Of a DNA stretch of 64,000 nt, positions 8,898-16,647 are shown piece by piece. The notes below the pieces were generated by a model, which was given only the letters and a program-made list of their open reading frames with translations, was not told the DNA's origin and made no database searches. Made by a program: the position numbers and the translations under genes. The stretch is from JAOUGY01 sp963825585 (GTDB taxonomy: Bacteria; Actinomycetota; Acidimicrobiia; Spongiisociales; ZC4RG35). The stretch spans positions 248,001-312,000 of the forward strand of contig CAWGTX010000002.1 of assembly GCA_963825585.1 (NCBI GenBank), read 5' to 3'. Within the stretch, counting starts at the first letter, position 1, and the number at the start of each line of letters is the position of its first letter.

Positions 8898-9994
8898 AGT
8901 ACCTCACCGAGTTCCGCGACCCCGAGGTGGCCCACAAGCTTCTCCGGGAGATCGAACGGATCATCACCCGACCGGCGGTGATCATGGAGGTGTGCGGCGG
9001 GCAGACCCATTCGATCATCCGCAACGGAATCGACCTGCTGCTTTCCGACATGGTCGAGATGGTGCACGGGCCTGGATGCCCGGTTTGTGTCACCCCGCTG
9101 GAAACCATCGACCGCGCGCTGGCCATCGCCGCCCGGCCCGACGTGATCTTCTGCTCGTTCGGCGACATGCTGCGGGTGCCTGGTACCGATCACGACCTGT
9201 TCTCGGTGAAGAGCACGGGTGGCGATGTCCGCATCGTCTACTCGCCACTCGACGCCTTCCAGATCGCCCAGGACAACCCCGACCGCCAGGTCGTGTTCTT
9301 CGGGATCGGGTTCGAAACCACCGCTCCCGCCAATGCCATGGCGGTGTTCCAGGCGCGAAAGCACACCGTCACCAACTTCTCGATGCTGGTCTCCCACGTT
9401 CTCGTGCCACCGGCGATGGAAGCGATCCTCTCGTCCCCCACCAACCGGGTGCAGTCGTTCCTGGCGGCGGGGCACGTGTGCTCGGTGATGGGGTTCACCG
9501 AGTACGAGCCGATCGCCGAGCGCTGGCGGGTGCCGATCGTCATCACCGGCTTCGAGCCGGTGGACCTGCTCGACGGCATCCTCCGCACCGTCCGCCAACT
9601 CGAGGAAGGCCGCGCCGAAGTCGACAACGCATACCCCAGAGCAGTCACCCGGCAGGGCAACCTTTCCGCCCAGCAGATGCTGGCTGACGTGTTCACGGTG
9701 ACCGATCGGAACTGGCGGGGAATCGGAATGATCCCGAAGAGCGGGTGGGAGCTGTCGGAGGACTATCGCGACTTCGATGCCGCCGAACGGTTCACCGTCA
9801 CCGACATCCACACCGAGGAGTCCACGCTGTGCCGAGCGGGTGAGGTGCTGCGCGGCACCCTCAAGCCCAACGAGTGCCCGGCGTTCGGCAAGGAGTGCAC
9901 ACCGCGAACGCCGCTGGGCGCAACGATGGTGTCGACCGAAGGTGCCTGCGCCGCCTACTTCACCTACGGCCGATGGAAGGAGCTGGTGGGATGA
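8894..9994 (+). CDS. hypD: HypD Fe-S scaffold for hydrogenase Fe(CN)2CO assembly
   Basis: HypD holds a [4Fe-4S] cluster and is the scaffold on which the Fe(CN)2CO cofactor is built with HypC and HypE. The 366-residue chain has the conserved VCGGQTHSI (Cys near residue 35), GPGCPVCVTP, GIGFETTAP, AGHVCSVMG, and the C-terminal cluster cysteines in LKPNECPAFGKECTP. The length is standard. The GTG start overlaps hypC, and its TGA overlaps the hypE ATG. Everything seen argues for an intact functional protein. Confidence 0.97.
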   Translation: MKYLTEFRDPEVAHKLLREIERIITRPAVIMEVCGGQTHSIIRNGIDLLLSDMVEMVHGPGCPVCVTPLETIDRALAIAARPDVIFCSFGDMLRVPGTDHDLFSVKSTGGDVRIVYSPLDAFQIAQDNPDRQVVFFGIGFETTAPANAMAVFQARKHTVTNFSMLVSHVLVPPAMEAILSSPTNRVQSFLAAGHVCSVMGFTEYEPIAERWRVPIVITGFEPVDLLDGILRTVRQLEEGRAEVDNAYPRAVTRQGNLSAQQMLADVFTVTDRNWRGIGMIPKSGWELSEDYRDFDAAERFTVTDIHTEESTLCRAGEVLRGTLKPNECPAFGKECTPRTPLGATMVSTEGACAAYFTYGRWKELVG

Positions 9995-11049
9995 GCGGGC
10001 CACTCGACTTCGAAGCCTGGAGCTGCCCGGTTCCGCTCCGCCAGTTCCCCAACGTGGTGATGGGCCACGGCGGCGGTGGCAAGCTCTCCGCCGAGCTCAT
10101 CCAGCACCTCTTCCTCCCGGCGTTCGACTCGGCCGCGCTTGCCTCACTGGGAGACTCTTCGGTGCTGGCGGCACCCGCAGGGCGGATCGCCGTGTCCACC
10201 GACTCGTTCGTGGTTCGGCCGCTGTTCTTCCCAGGCGGCAACATCGGCGAGTTGGCAGTCAACGGCACCATCAACGACGTCGCCTGCTCGGGCGCCACCC
10301 CGCTCTACCTGACCGCCGGGTTCATCATCGAAGAGGGCTTCCCGCTGGAGCGGCTCAACGCCATCGCCGTGTCGATGGCGGCGGCTGCCAAACGGGCCGG
10401 AGTGCAGCTGGTGGCCGGGGACACCAAGGTGGTCGACCGGGGCCACGGCGACGGCGTGTTCATCAACACCAGTGGCATCGGAGTCGTGGCCGACGGTGTG
10501 TCCATCGGGCCCGACAGGGCGCGACCGGGCGACAACGTGATCTTGTCGGGCACCATCGGCGACCACGGGATGGCCATCATGAGCGTTCGCGAAGGCCTCG
10601 AGTTCGAGTCGTCGATCGAATCGGACACCGCAGCCCTCAACCACATGATCACCGACGTCCTGGTCGCCGCGCCCGAGGTCCACACCCTCCGCGACCCCAC
10701 CCGCGGCGGTCTCGCCGCCACCCTCAACGAGATCGCTCAGGCGTCACAGGTGGGCATCGCCTACGTGGAAGCAGACCTCCCGGTGAACCGGTCGGTCGCC
10801 GCCGCCTGTGAGCTTCTGGGCATGGACCCGATCTACGTGGCCAACGAGGGCAAGGTGGTCGCATTCGTTCCCGCCGACCAGACCGACGCCGCCCTCGAGG
10901 CGATGCGCCGACACCCGGAGGGCGAGCGGGCCACCGTCATCGGCACAGTCGTCGACGCCCACCGGGGAATGGTGGTGGCGCGCACCGCTATCGGTGGCAC
11001 CCGGGTGGTCGACACCCAGATCGGAGAGCAGCTGCCCCGCATCTGCTGA
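9991..11049 (+). CDS. hypE: HypE carbamoyl dehydratase
   Basis: HypE accepts the carbamoyl group from HypF on its last residue and dehydrates it with ATP to a thiocyanate that donates CN to iron. The 352-residue protein ends in PRIC, the required C-terminal Cys. It also has GHGGGGKLS near the N-terminus and STDSFVVRPLFFPGG, the PurM/AIR-synthase-like ATP site. The ATG at 9991 overlaps the hypD stop (ATGA). hypA, hypB and the hydrogenase structural genes are not in the window. Confidence 0.96.
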   Translation: MSGPLDFEAWSCPVPLRQFPNVVMGHGGGGKLSAELIQHLFLPAFDSAALASLGDSSVLAAPAGRIAVSTDSFVVRPLFFPGGNIGELAVNGTINDVACSGATPLYLTAGFIIEEGFPLERLNAIAVSMAAAAKRAGVQLVAGDTKVVDRGHGDGVFINTSGIGVVADGVSIGPDRARPGDNVILSGTIGDHGMAIMSVREGLEFESSIESDTAALNHMITDVLVAAPEVHTLRDPTRGGLAATLNEIAQASQVGIAYVEADLPVNRSVAAACELLGMDPIYVANEGKVVAFVPADQTDAALEAMRRHPEGERATVIGTVVDAHRGMVVARTAIGGTRVVDTQIGEQLPRIC

Positions 11050-11075
11050 ACCCTCCCGAAAGGTACCCTCAGGCC

Positions 11076-11753
11076 GTGATCACCGTGGTTCACAACTCCC
11101 CCGTCTCCCCTGCCGGACGGCTGGTGCCGGTGCTGGAACGAGCCGACATGGTGGTCAACCACGTACGGGCCCATCGCGGGGAACGCCTCCCCTGGAAGCC
11201 CGAAGCCGTAGTGATCCTCGGCGGTGAAATGAGCGCTTTCCAGGAGGGTCGGTACCCGTTTCTTCGCGACGAGAAGACGTGGATCCGCCAACTGGTGGAA
11301 CAGGACACTCCCCTCCTCGGCATCTGCCTGGGAGCCCAACTCATCGCCCACGCCCTCGGCGGACGTGCGTACACCGCCGACCGACCCGAAGCCGGACTGA
11401 TCGATCTCACGCTCACCGAGGAGGGCGCCGCCGACCCCGTCATCGGCCCGCTCCGCTCCCCCGTCTTCAGCGTGCACGCCGACACATTCGACCTTCCCCC
11501 CGACGCCGTCCTCCTGGCGGCGAGCGACCGCTTCCCGCACGCATTCCGACTGGACTCCACCCTGGGAATCCAGTTCCACCCCGAGATCCCGTCATCCAAG
11601 GTCGCCGACTGGGCCCGCAACGACCTCCGCCCCGTGATCCAGGCCGCCGGCACCGACCCCGACGCCCTTGTCCACCAGGTGGTCGCAGCAGAGCACCACC
11701 TCGAATCAGAAGCCGAGCGCCTGTTCGAGCGCTGGCTGGCGAGTTGTCCCTGA
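11076..11753 (+). CDS. class-I glutamine amidotransferase (GMP-synthase-like)
   Basis: This is a 225-residue stand-alone GATase-1 domain. The catalytic triad can be read: Cys84 in GICLGAQ, then His168 and Glu170 in GIQFHPEI. ILGGEMSA forms the oxyanion region. Such free-standing domains (YfeJ/GuaA-like) often act on unidentified substrates. The GTG start is six bases after TACCCT, so it has its own leaderless promoter despite lying 26 bp behind hypE. A link to hydrogenase maturation is therefore doubtful. The true acceptor substrate is unknown. Confidence 0.88.
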   Translation: MITVVHNSPVSPAGRLVPVLERADMVVNHVRAHRGERLPWKPEAVVILGGEMSAFQEGRYPFLRDEKTWIRQLVEQDTPLLGICLGAQLIAHALGGRAYTADRPEAGLIDLTLTEEGAADPVIGPLRSPVFSVHADTFDLPPDAVLLAASDRFPHAFRLDSTLGIQFHPEIPSSKVADWARNDLRPVIQAAGTDPDALVHQVVAAEHHLESEAERLFERWLASCP

Positions 11754-11823
11754 CGAGCGGGAGAACGTTTTCCCGCACGCGGTTGGGAAAGGGCAGAGCG
11801 CCTGTCGTGGCGGGGCTTGGTTG

Positions 11824-12039
11824 GGGGTCTCCAGTCGAGATCGCCAGCGAAATCGCAGCCGACGCCAGGCACAGCGTGCAGGACTCCCCGAACCGCACCG
11901 GCTGGATGATCGCCAGCACGATCGCGATGACTCCGAACGGGCTGATGAAGACCCCGAAGACGATGACGATCCAGGGCTTCGTGCGCCACCCGTTGGTGCC
12001 GCCGATGGCGGCGGCGCCCACGAGGGGGCGTTCGAAGAA
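11824..12039 (-). pseudogene. remnant of a VKOR-like membrane protein
   Basis: On the minus strand, about 70 codons read as a membrane protein: GGTNGWRTKPWIVIV, SPFGVIAIVLAII and GESCTLCLASAAISLAI. The CTLC motif followed by a hydrophobic helix resembles the redox Cys-x-x-Cys helix of vitamin K epoxide reductase-type proteins. No start codon, upstream domain or downstream continuation fits, and the flanking codons are not protein-like. I take it as a decayed fragment. It lies in an otherwise gene-free stretch, 11754-12199. Confidence 0.45.
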
Positions 12040-12199
12040 TTGAGAGAACGACGACTCGAGGAGGATCCGGCGACGGCAGTCTCCGAAGAATGGCTCCCAC
12101 CGGTGTCGATCGCAGATTCGAGAATCAGCAGGACCTTCGCCCCTCGAAGACCTGGCCGGCCCGGGAGATGATCGGGGAAGCAGCTTCAGGAGGATCGTG

Positions 12200-12373
12200 G
12201 TGGCTTCGAGGCGCCGAGGGCCGGTCACGTTGATAGCGGTCAGTGGGTTGCTGGCCGGCGTCGTGGGGTTCGTCATCTGGATGGTGACCGATGTCTTCGT
12301 TTTTCTGCCGGTGTTCCTCGCTGTCGGCCTCGTGACCGGGATCGCGTTGGCTGATGGGCAGCGCAAACAGTGA
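12200..12373 (+). CDS. small two-helix membrane protein
   Basis: This 57-residue ORF starts at GTG 12200, six bases after a perfect AGGAGG. GTG 12197 is a worse-spaced alternative. The product is a basic N-terminus (SRRRG), a hydrophobic helix (VTLIAVSGLLAGVVGFVIWM), a short turn and a second helix (VFVFLPVFLAVGLVTGIAL), then a polar tail. Its TGA overlaps the GTG of the next membrane-protein gene by four bases, which supports real translation. No family was recognised. It is probably the partner of the following gene. Confidence 0.6.
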   Translation: MASRRRGPVTLIAVSGLLAGVVGFVIWMVTDVFVFLPVFLAVGLVTGIALADGQRKQ

Positions 12374-12846
12374 CAAGGCTGTACGAAGTCCTGGTCGTCA
12401 CGGCGGGCTGTGTGGCAAACCTGTGCTTCGCCGTGATGTTCGTCGCCCGGGTACGCAGCCCGGGTCACGCGGCACGGATCGGGTTCGCGGGCACCGCAAT
12501 GGCGTTTCCGCTGCTCGCAGCGGCCCTCATCGCCATCGTGACCGGGATGGAGATCTGGGACAGCATCCTCCCGATGATCTTCGTCGGGTTCGCCGTCGTG
12601 GAGATCCTCGTCGACGTCGTCGCCGACTTCGACGTCAGGAGCACTCGATGGCTCTGGCCGTATCTGCTCTCGTTCTACCTCGCCCAGTGGGCTGTGATCG
12701 GCGCGGCGTTCCGGGCCAGCCCGATCGCGGGGGCGGCCGTGCTGGGGACGTACTTCGTGTGCCTGGCGGCGACGGCCTACTCATATCGGCGCGTCGGGCA
12801 CGGTGAACACAGGGGAGTGCCGCCGCACGCCACTGCGATGCCCTAG
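12370..12846 (+). CDS. four-helix membrane protein of unknown function
   Basis: This 158-residue integral membrane protein has four to five hydrophobic segments, at about residues 5-27, 42-60, 66-84, 93-112 and 116-136. WPYLLSFYLAQWAVIG and VLGTYFVCLAATAYSYRRV are in the second half. The polar C-terminus is rich in His and Pro. No catalytic or binding motif was seen. The GTG start overlaps the stop of the 57-residue gene, so the two form a unit. It sits between a VKOR-like remnant and an IS3 remnant, so the whole stretch may be recently rearranged. Confidence 0.65.
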   Translation: MTRLYEVLVVTAGCVANLCFAVMFVARVRSPGHAARIGFAGTAMAFPLLAAALIAIVTGMEIWDSILPMIFVGFAVVEILVDVVADFDVRSTRWLWPYLLSFYLAQWAVIGAAFRASPIAGAAVLGTYFVCLAATAYSYRRVGHGEHRGVPPHATAMP

Positions 12847-12904
12847 CATCGGCGGCGGGTGTGGCGGCCGGATGGACATGGGACGAGAGCTGCCCCTTCG
12901 AGCG

Positions 12905-13129
12905 TACGAGCTGATCGGGGCCGGACAACCCATCAGTGACATCACGTTCACGCACCCACGTACGTACCGACTCGACCCCGTGGCCCAGCCGTTCTGCTAC
13001 CCGCTGCACAGTGCCATGGTCGCTACCCAACTCCTGGCGTGGCTGACGAACCAGCCGTACCACCTGATCCTTCTCCGACTCCGTGTACCGACGGGTCGTT
13101 CGCTTCCCAGGTGACTTCTCCCGCGACAT
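12905..13129 (-). pseudogene. IS3-family transposase orfA remnant
   Basis: About 75 codons on the minus strand match the helix-turn-helix orfA of IS3-type elements: RRYTESEKDQVVRLVRQ, RVAERLGHGVESVRTWVRE and DGLSGPDQ. The trailing codons are not protein-like. No orfB, DDE motif or inverted terminal repeats were found. The remnant occupies part of the 12847-13219 gap, in which I see nothing else. It marks past insertion-sequence activity beside the galactosidase locus. Confidence 0.7.
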
Positions 13130-13219
13130 CTCTCCATCCTCGTTTCCAAGATCGAGAGTCTCCAACCATCCCAAGGTGATCCAGAGTTGTTCACCCCGCT
13201 CGTGGCGCTCCGTCGGGAA

Positions 13220-15040
13220 TCACGACTGCTGCACGCTCAACGCTTCGTGGTCGATCAGCCATTGACGATCGCCGCGGGTGAAACGTTCCTGGTGTTCGGG
13301 GATGGGGGTGGCTCCGGTGAGGTCGGAGAGAAGGGCGAGCCATGATTGGCGGTCGCTGAATCCGGCGTACACGAGGTTGCCGTTGCGTACGGCGGCGGGG
13401 CGGCCGTCGAGGTAGGTGCCGCCGCCGTAGCGGGCGAGCACTTCGACGGCATCGGTTTCGGCCAGCACGTCGGTCCACCAGCCGGCGATGGTGCCCCAGG
13501 GGTCGACGGTCACGGGGCCGGTCTGGCTGAGGGTGTTCACCACCCTCGTTCCGAGCCGGTGTGCGAGACCGCCGGGTAGGGCGAGATCGGTCCAGGCGTT
13601 CTCGCGGTCCATCACGAGGCTTCGGGCTCCGAGCACCACCGTGGCGCCGGCGTCGAGGGCCGCTTCGAGTGCCACCACCCGTTCGGGGGTGGTGATCTGG
13701 AGGCTGGGCGCGAGCACCAGTTCGAAGCCGGTGAGATCGTGGGTCGAATCGACGATGGCGACGTCGAAGCCGAGCCGCCGGGCGGCGACGTAGGCCTCGT
13801 GGAGGATCTTGCGGTGGGTGAGCCCGGTGCGGTGGGGGTTGATGCCGAGCGCCCAGGCGTCCTTGTACGAGTGGAGCAGGGCGACGGTCGGCTTCGGTGC
13901 GATGTCGCCGGCGGAGTGGATCTCGGACATGGCGGTCTTCAACTCGTCGACCACCCTGCGCGGCTCGCCGTCGTGCCGCAGGATGCCCGAGTGGTACTGC
14001 TCCTGGCCGAAGCGAGCCGCACGCCAGCGGAAGTAGAGGACGGCATCGTATCCGTGGAGTGCCGCCTGCCAGAGCCACAGTCGGACCTGACCATCGGGCA
14101 CCTGCGGGTTCTCCGAGGTCCAGTTCACGGGTCCCACCTGTTGTTCCATGACCCACGCCTTCCCGCCGGGCCCGGCGGCGTGGGCGTGCAGGTCGAGCAG
14201 GTAGGCGGTATCGAGTGGGGTGGCAACACCGTGGGGATAGTTGTCCATCGACGCGACGCCACCGAGACGGGCCAGCGCCCGGGCGTCGACTGCCAGGTCC
14301 TCGCAGTAGAGGTTGGTGGTGATCTCGGTGCCGACGGGGGTTCCAGCCCGGATGATGTCGAACTGGGTGGCGCAGAACTCGACACTCTGATCGGAGGCGA
14401 ACTTGGCATGTGCCAGCCGGATCGCCGGATGGTGGACGGTCATGGTCGGAACGGGCAGGCGGACACTCTCGAAGGTCGGATAGGTCTGTGACCAGAAGGC
14501 GGTGCCCCAGGCCCGGTTGAGCTCTTCGATCGACCCGAACCGTCGCTGCAGCCAGGCCGAGAACGCCGCCTGGCACTCGTCGCACCAGCAGGTGGCCGAG
14601 TCGTGGTTGCCCGGCTCGTTGTCGACCTGCCAGGCGGTCACGAGTGGATTGGAGCCGTACCGGTCGACCAGTTCCGAGACGATTCGGGCGGCCTCCTCCC
14701 GATAGGCGGCCGAGGTGGTGCAGGTGTGACGACGGCTCCCGTAGGCGCGCCGGCGGCCGTCGTGTCCCACCGCCACCACGTCGGGTCGCTCGAGCATGAG
14801 CCACACCGGCGGGGTGGCACTGGGCGTGCCGAGAACGACCTGCATGCCCGCTTCGCCGGCCAGTTCGATGGTGCGGTCGAGCACGTGCCAGTCGTGACGC
14901 CCGCGTTCGGGTTCGATGGTCGACCAGGCGAATTCGCCGATCCGCACGAGATCCAATCCCAGGTCGGCCATCAGGGCGACGTCGACGGCCCAGCGGTCCT
15001 CGGGCCATTGTTCGGGGTAATAGCAGACGCCAAATCGCAT
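13220..15040 (-). CDS. GH42 beta-galactosidase
   Basis: This 606-residue glycoside hydrolase of family 42 cleaves terminal beta-galactosides. I start it at ATG 15040 because MRFGVCYYPEQWPE is the usual N-terminus. The proton donor is Glu142 in QVDNEPGNHD and the nucleophile Glu299 in WVMEQQVGP. The zinc cysteines Cys107, Cys151, Cys153 and Cys156 are all there. The trimerisation and C-terminal beta domains follow at normal lengths. There is no signal peptide, so it acts in the cytoplasm on imported oligosaccharides. It is divergent from a GNAT gene and lies near the DeoR/ABC/galT genes, which fits one galactoside pathway. Confidence 0.95.
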   Translation of the reverse strand: MRFGVCYYPEQWPEDRWAVDVALMADLGLDLVRIGEFAWSTIEPERGRHDWHVLDRTIELAGEAGMQVVLGTPSATPPVWLMLERPDVVAVGHDGRRRAYGSRRHTCTTSAAYREEAARIVSELVDRYGSNPLVTAWQVDNEPGNHDSATCWCDECQAAFSAWLQRRFGSIEELNRAWGTAFWSQTYPTFESVRLPVPTMTVHHPAIRLAHAKFASDQSVEFCATQFDIIRAGTPVGTEITTNLYCEDLAVDARALARLGGVASMDNYPHGVATPLDTAYLLDLHAHAAGPGGKAWVMEQQVGPVNWTSENPQVPDGQVRLWLWQAALHGYDAVLYFRWRAARFGQEQYHSGILRHDGEPRRVVDELKTAMSEIHSAGDIAPKPTVALLHSYKDAWALGINPHRTGLTHRKILHEAYVAARRLGFDVAIVDSTHDLTGFELVLAPSLQITTPERVVALEAALDAGATVVLGARSLVMDRENAWTDLALPGGLAHRLGTRVVNTLSQTGPVTVDPWGTIAGWWTDVLAETDAVEVLARYGGGTYLDGRPAAVRNGNLVYAGFSDRQSWLALLSDLTGATPIPEHQERFTRGDRQWLIDHEALSVQQS

Positions 15041-15135
15041 GGGACTCTCTGATCGTGGGGGACGGGGATCCGGGTCGGGAAGTGTACGTGCGTTCGCTTC
15101 GTGGGGAACACCCGTGGTTGATAGGGTTACCCCGA

Positions 15136-15627
15136 ATGCACTGGCTCGACGAACCCCTCGAAACGAAACGGCTGGTTCTTCGTGCTCCAACCGACGACGA
15201 CCTCGAAGTGATCGTTCGGATGCTCACCGACCCCGCCGTGCGGGGGTATCTCGGCGGGCCCGTACCCGAAGACCGGGCCAGGGCCGCCCTGTCGGGACCG
15301 GTGGACGAACGATGGGGGTCCTTCCTGGTGACGCTGATGGACACCGGTGAGGTGGTCGGGTCGTGTCTCCTGGATCGCGACCACGGTGAGTTGGAGGTCT
15401 CCTACCAACTCCTCCCAGAGCACTGGGGACACGGGTACGCCCGGGAGGCGGTGACGCGGGTCCTCGACTGGGCCTGGGCCAACACCAACGCACCACGGGT
15501 GATCGCCGTCACCCAGACGGCCAATGCCGCCTCGATGCGGCTCCTCGAGGTCATGGGCATGGAGGCCGAAGACCAGTTCGAGGAGCACGGCACCCGCCAG
15601 ACGCTCTTCCAACTGCGTCGCCCCTGA
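15136..15627 (+). CDS. RimJ/RimL-type GNAT acetyltransferase
   Basis: This is a 163-residue acetyltransferase. It opens with LETKRLVLRAPTDDDLE, the typical RimJ-like first strand and helix. GSCLLDRDHGELEVSYQLLPEHWGHGYA gives the acetyl-CoA loop, and NAASMRLLEVMGM the C-terminal motif. Start ATG 15136 follows TAGGGT by eight bases. The target could be a ribosomal-protein N-terminus or a small amine; this cannot be decided. It lies between the divergent GH42 gene and the DeoR gene, and is probably not functionally tied to either. Confidence 0.88.
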   Translation: MHWLDEPLETKRLVLRAPTDDDLEVIVRMLTDPAVRGYLGGPVPEDRARAALSGPVDERWGSFLVTLMDTGEVVGSCLLDRDHGELEVSYQLLPEHWGHGYAREAVTRVLDWAWANTNAPRVIAVTQTANAASMRLLEVMGMEAEDQFEEHGTRQTLFQLRRP

Positions 15628-15699
15628 ATCCCAGGGAACCACTCAGACCTGCCCCGAGCCGATGGTCGTTTTCACGCGCCCGAACGGCCACCGTCTGTT

Positions 15700-15756
15700 C
15701 TTTCGAACGAAAGCACAATGTTTCGGTTGACAATCAAACGAAAGTAACCGTAAATT
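15700..15756 (+). promoter_or_regulatory. DeoR-gene promoter with two TTTCG/CGAAA operators
   Basis: The promoter has TTGACA (15727-15732), an 18-bp spacer and TAAATT (15751-15756), six bases before the deoR ATG. Two inverted repeats flank or cover it: CTTTCG-AA-CGAAAG at 15700-15713, and TTTCG...CGAAAG at 15721-15744, which overlaps the -35 box. TTTCG-type repeats are common in operators of DeoR-family repressors, so autoregulation is likely. Confidence 0.75.
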
Positions 15757-15762
15757 CAGGTC

Positions 15763-16557
15763 ATGGGAGACACGACAACGGTTCCGGCTGCGCTTCGCCG
15801 GGAGCGCATGTTGACGATGATCCGCGCACGTGACTTCACGCGGGTCGCCGATCTCTCCTCCACCTTCGGGATCTCCGAGGTCACCGTCCGCTCGGATCTC
15901 GACCATCTGGAGCGACGCGGCAATGTCCGTCGGGTCCACGGAGGGGCCATCCCCGATGACCGCCCACCGCGCCGGGAGCGCCCGTTCGAAGAGGTCGCCT
16001 CCACCGGGGCCGAGGAGAAGGAATCCATCGGACGCCGGGCCGCCTCTCTGGTCAGCAGCGGTGACACCGTGATCATGGATGTGGGAACCACCACCACCGC
16101 CGTGTCCAGGGCGCTCATGGCGCGCCAGGAAATCACCGATGTCGTGGTGGTCACCAACGGGCTCAACATCGCCCTCGAATTCGAGGCGGCCATGCCCCGC
16201 TTCAGCGTGATCGTCACCGGCGGGACCGTGCGGCCGCTTCAGCACTCCCTGGTCTCCCCCTTCGCCGGGCTGGTGCTCGACCAGCTCAACGCCGACATCC
16301 TCTTCCTCGGCTGCAACGGCGTCCACACGGAGGCAGGCGTCACCAACGTGAACCTGCCCGAGGCCGAGATGAAGCACCAGATGATGAAGGCCGCCCGCCG
16401 CACCATCGCTGTGGCCGACTCCTCGAAGGTCGGGGAGATCAGCGTCGCCAGGATCTGCAACCTCGACGAGGTGGATCGCCTCATCACCGGGGCAGCGGCA
16501 AACGCCGAGCTGCTCGAGCAACTCGAATCGGCCGGCCTCGAGATCGAGGCCGTCTGA
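15763..16557 (+). CDS. DeoR/GlpR-family sugar-responsive repressor
   Basis: This is a 264-residue DeoR-type regulator. The N-terminal winged helix (FGISEVTVRSDLDHLERRG, then VRRVHGGAI) is the family's DNA-binding signature. The C-terminal DeoRC sensor domain shows MDVGTTTTAV and GCNGVHTEAGVTN, the phosphosugar-binding loop region. It heads the sugar ABC-galT block in the same direction and has operators in its own promoter. It probably represses the locus until a galactose-derived phosphosugar appears (inference). Translation seems leaderless, starting six bases after the -10 box. Confidence 0.92.
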   Translation: MGDTTTVPAALRRERMLTMIRARDFTRVADLSSTFGISEVTVRSDLDHLERRGNVRRVHGGAIPDDRPPRRERPFEEVASTGAEEKESIGRRAASLVSSGDTVIMDVGTTTTAVSRALMARQEITDVVVVTNGLNIALEFEAAMPRFSVIVTGGTVRPLQHSLVSPFAGLVLDQLNADILFLGCNGVHTEAGVTNVNLPEAEMKHQMMKAARRTIAVADSSKVGEISVARICNLDEVDRLITGAAANAELLEQLESAGLEIEAV

Positions 16558-16566
16558 GCAACAGAC

Positions 16567-16612
16567 TTCCCGGGTGACCGGGAGGAACTCTTCCCGGCGA
16601 TCCGGGAGGAAC
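16567..16612 (+). promoter_or_regulatory. two tandem stem-loops before the sugar-binding protein
   Basis: Two near-identical units each hold a perfect 6-bp stem TCCCGG/CCGGGA with a four-base loop. Hairpin 1 is 16568-16583 (loop GTGA) and hairpin 2 is 16592-16607 (loop CGAT). Each is followed by GGAAC, and the downstream arms make GGAGG. They lie between deoR and the binding-protein gene and could be an attenuator or a decoy for ribosome binding. The function is unproven. Confidence 0.5.
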
Positions 16613-16647
16613 AACGGGAGAACAGGGAAACGGAAGGAGCCAACCCC

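Noticed and set aside
13191..15344. 717-codon frame over the GH42 gene
   Set aside because: Same strand but wrong frame. It is Arg/Pro-rich, while the GH42 frame has both catalytic glutamates.
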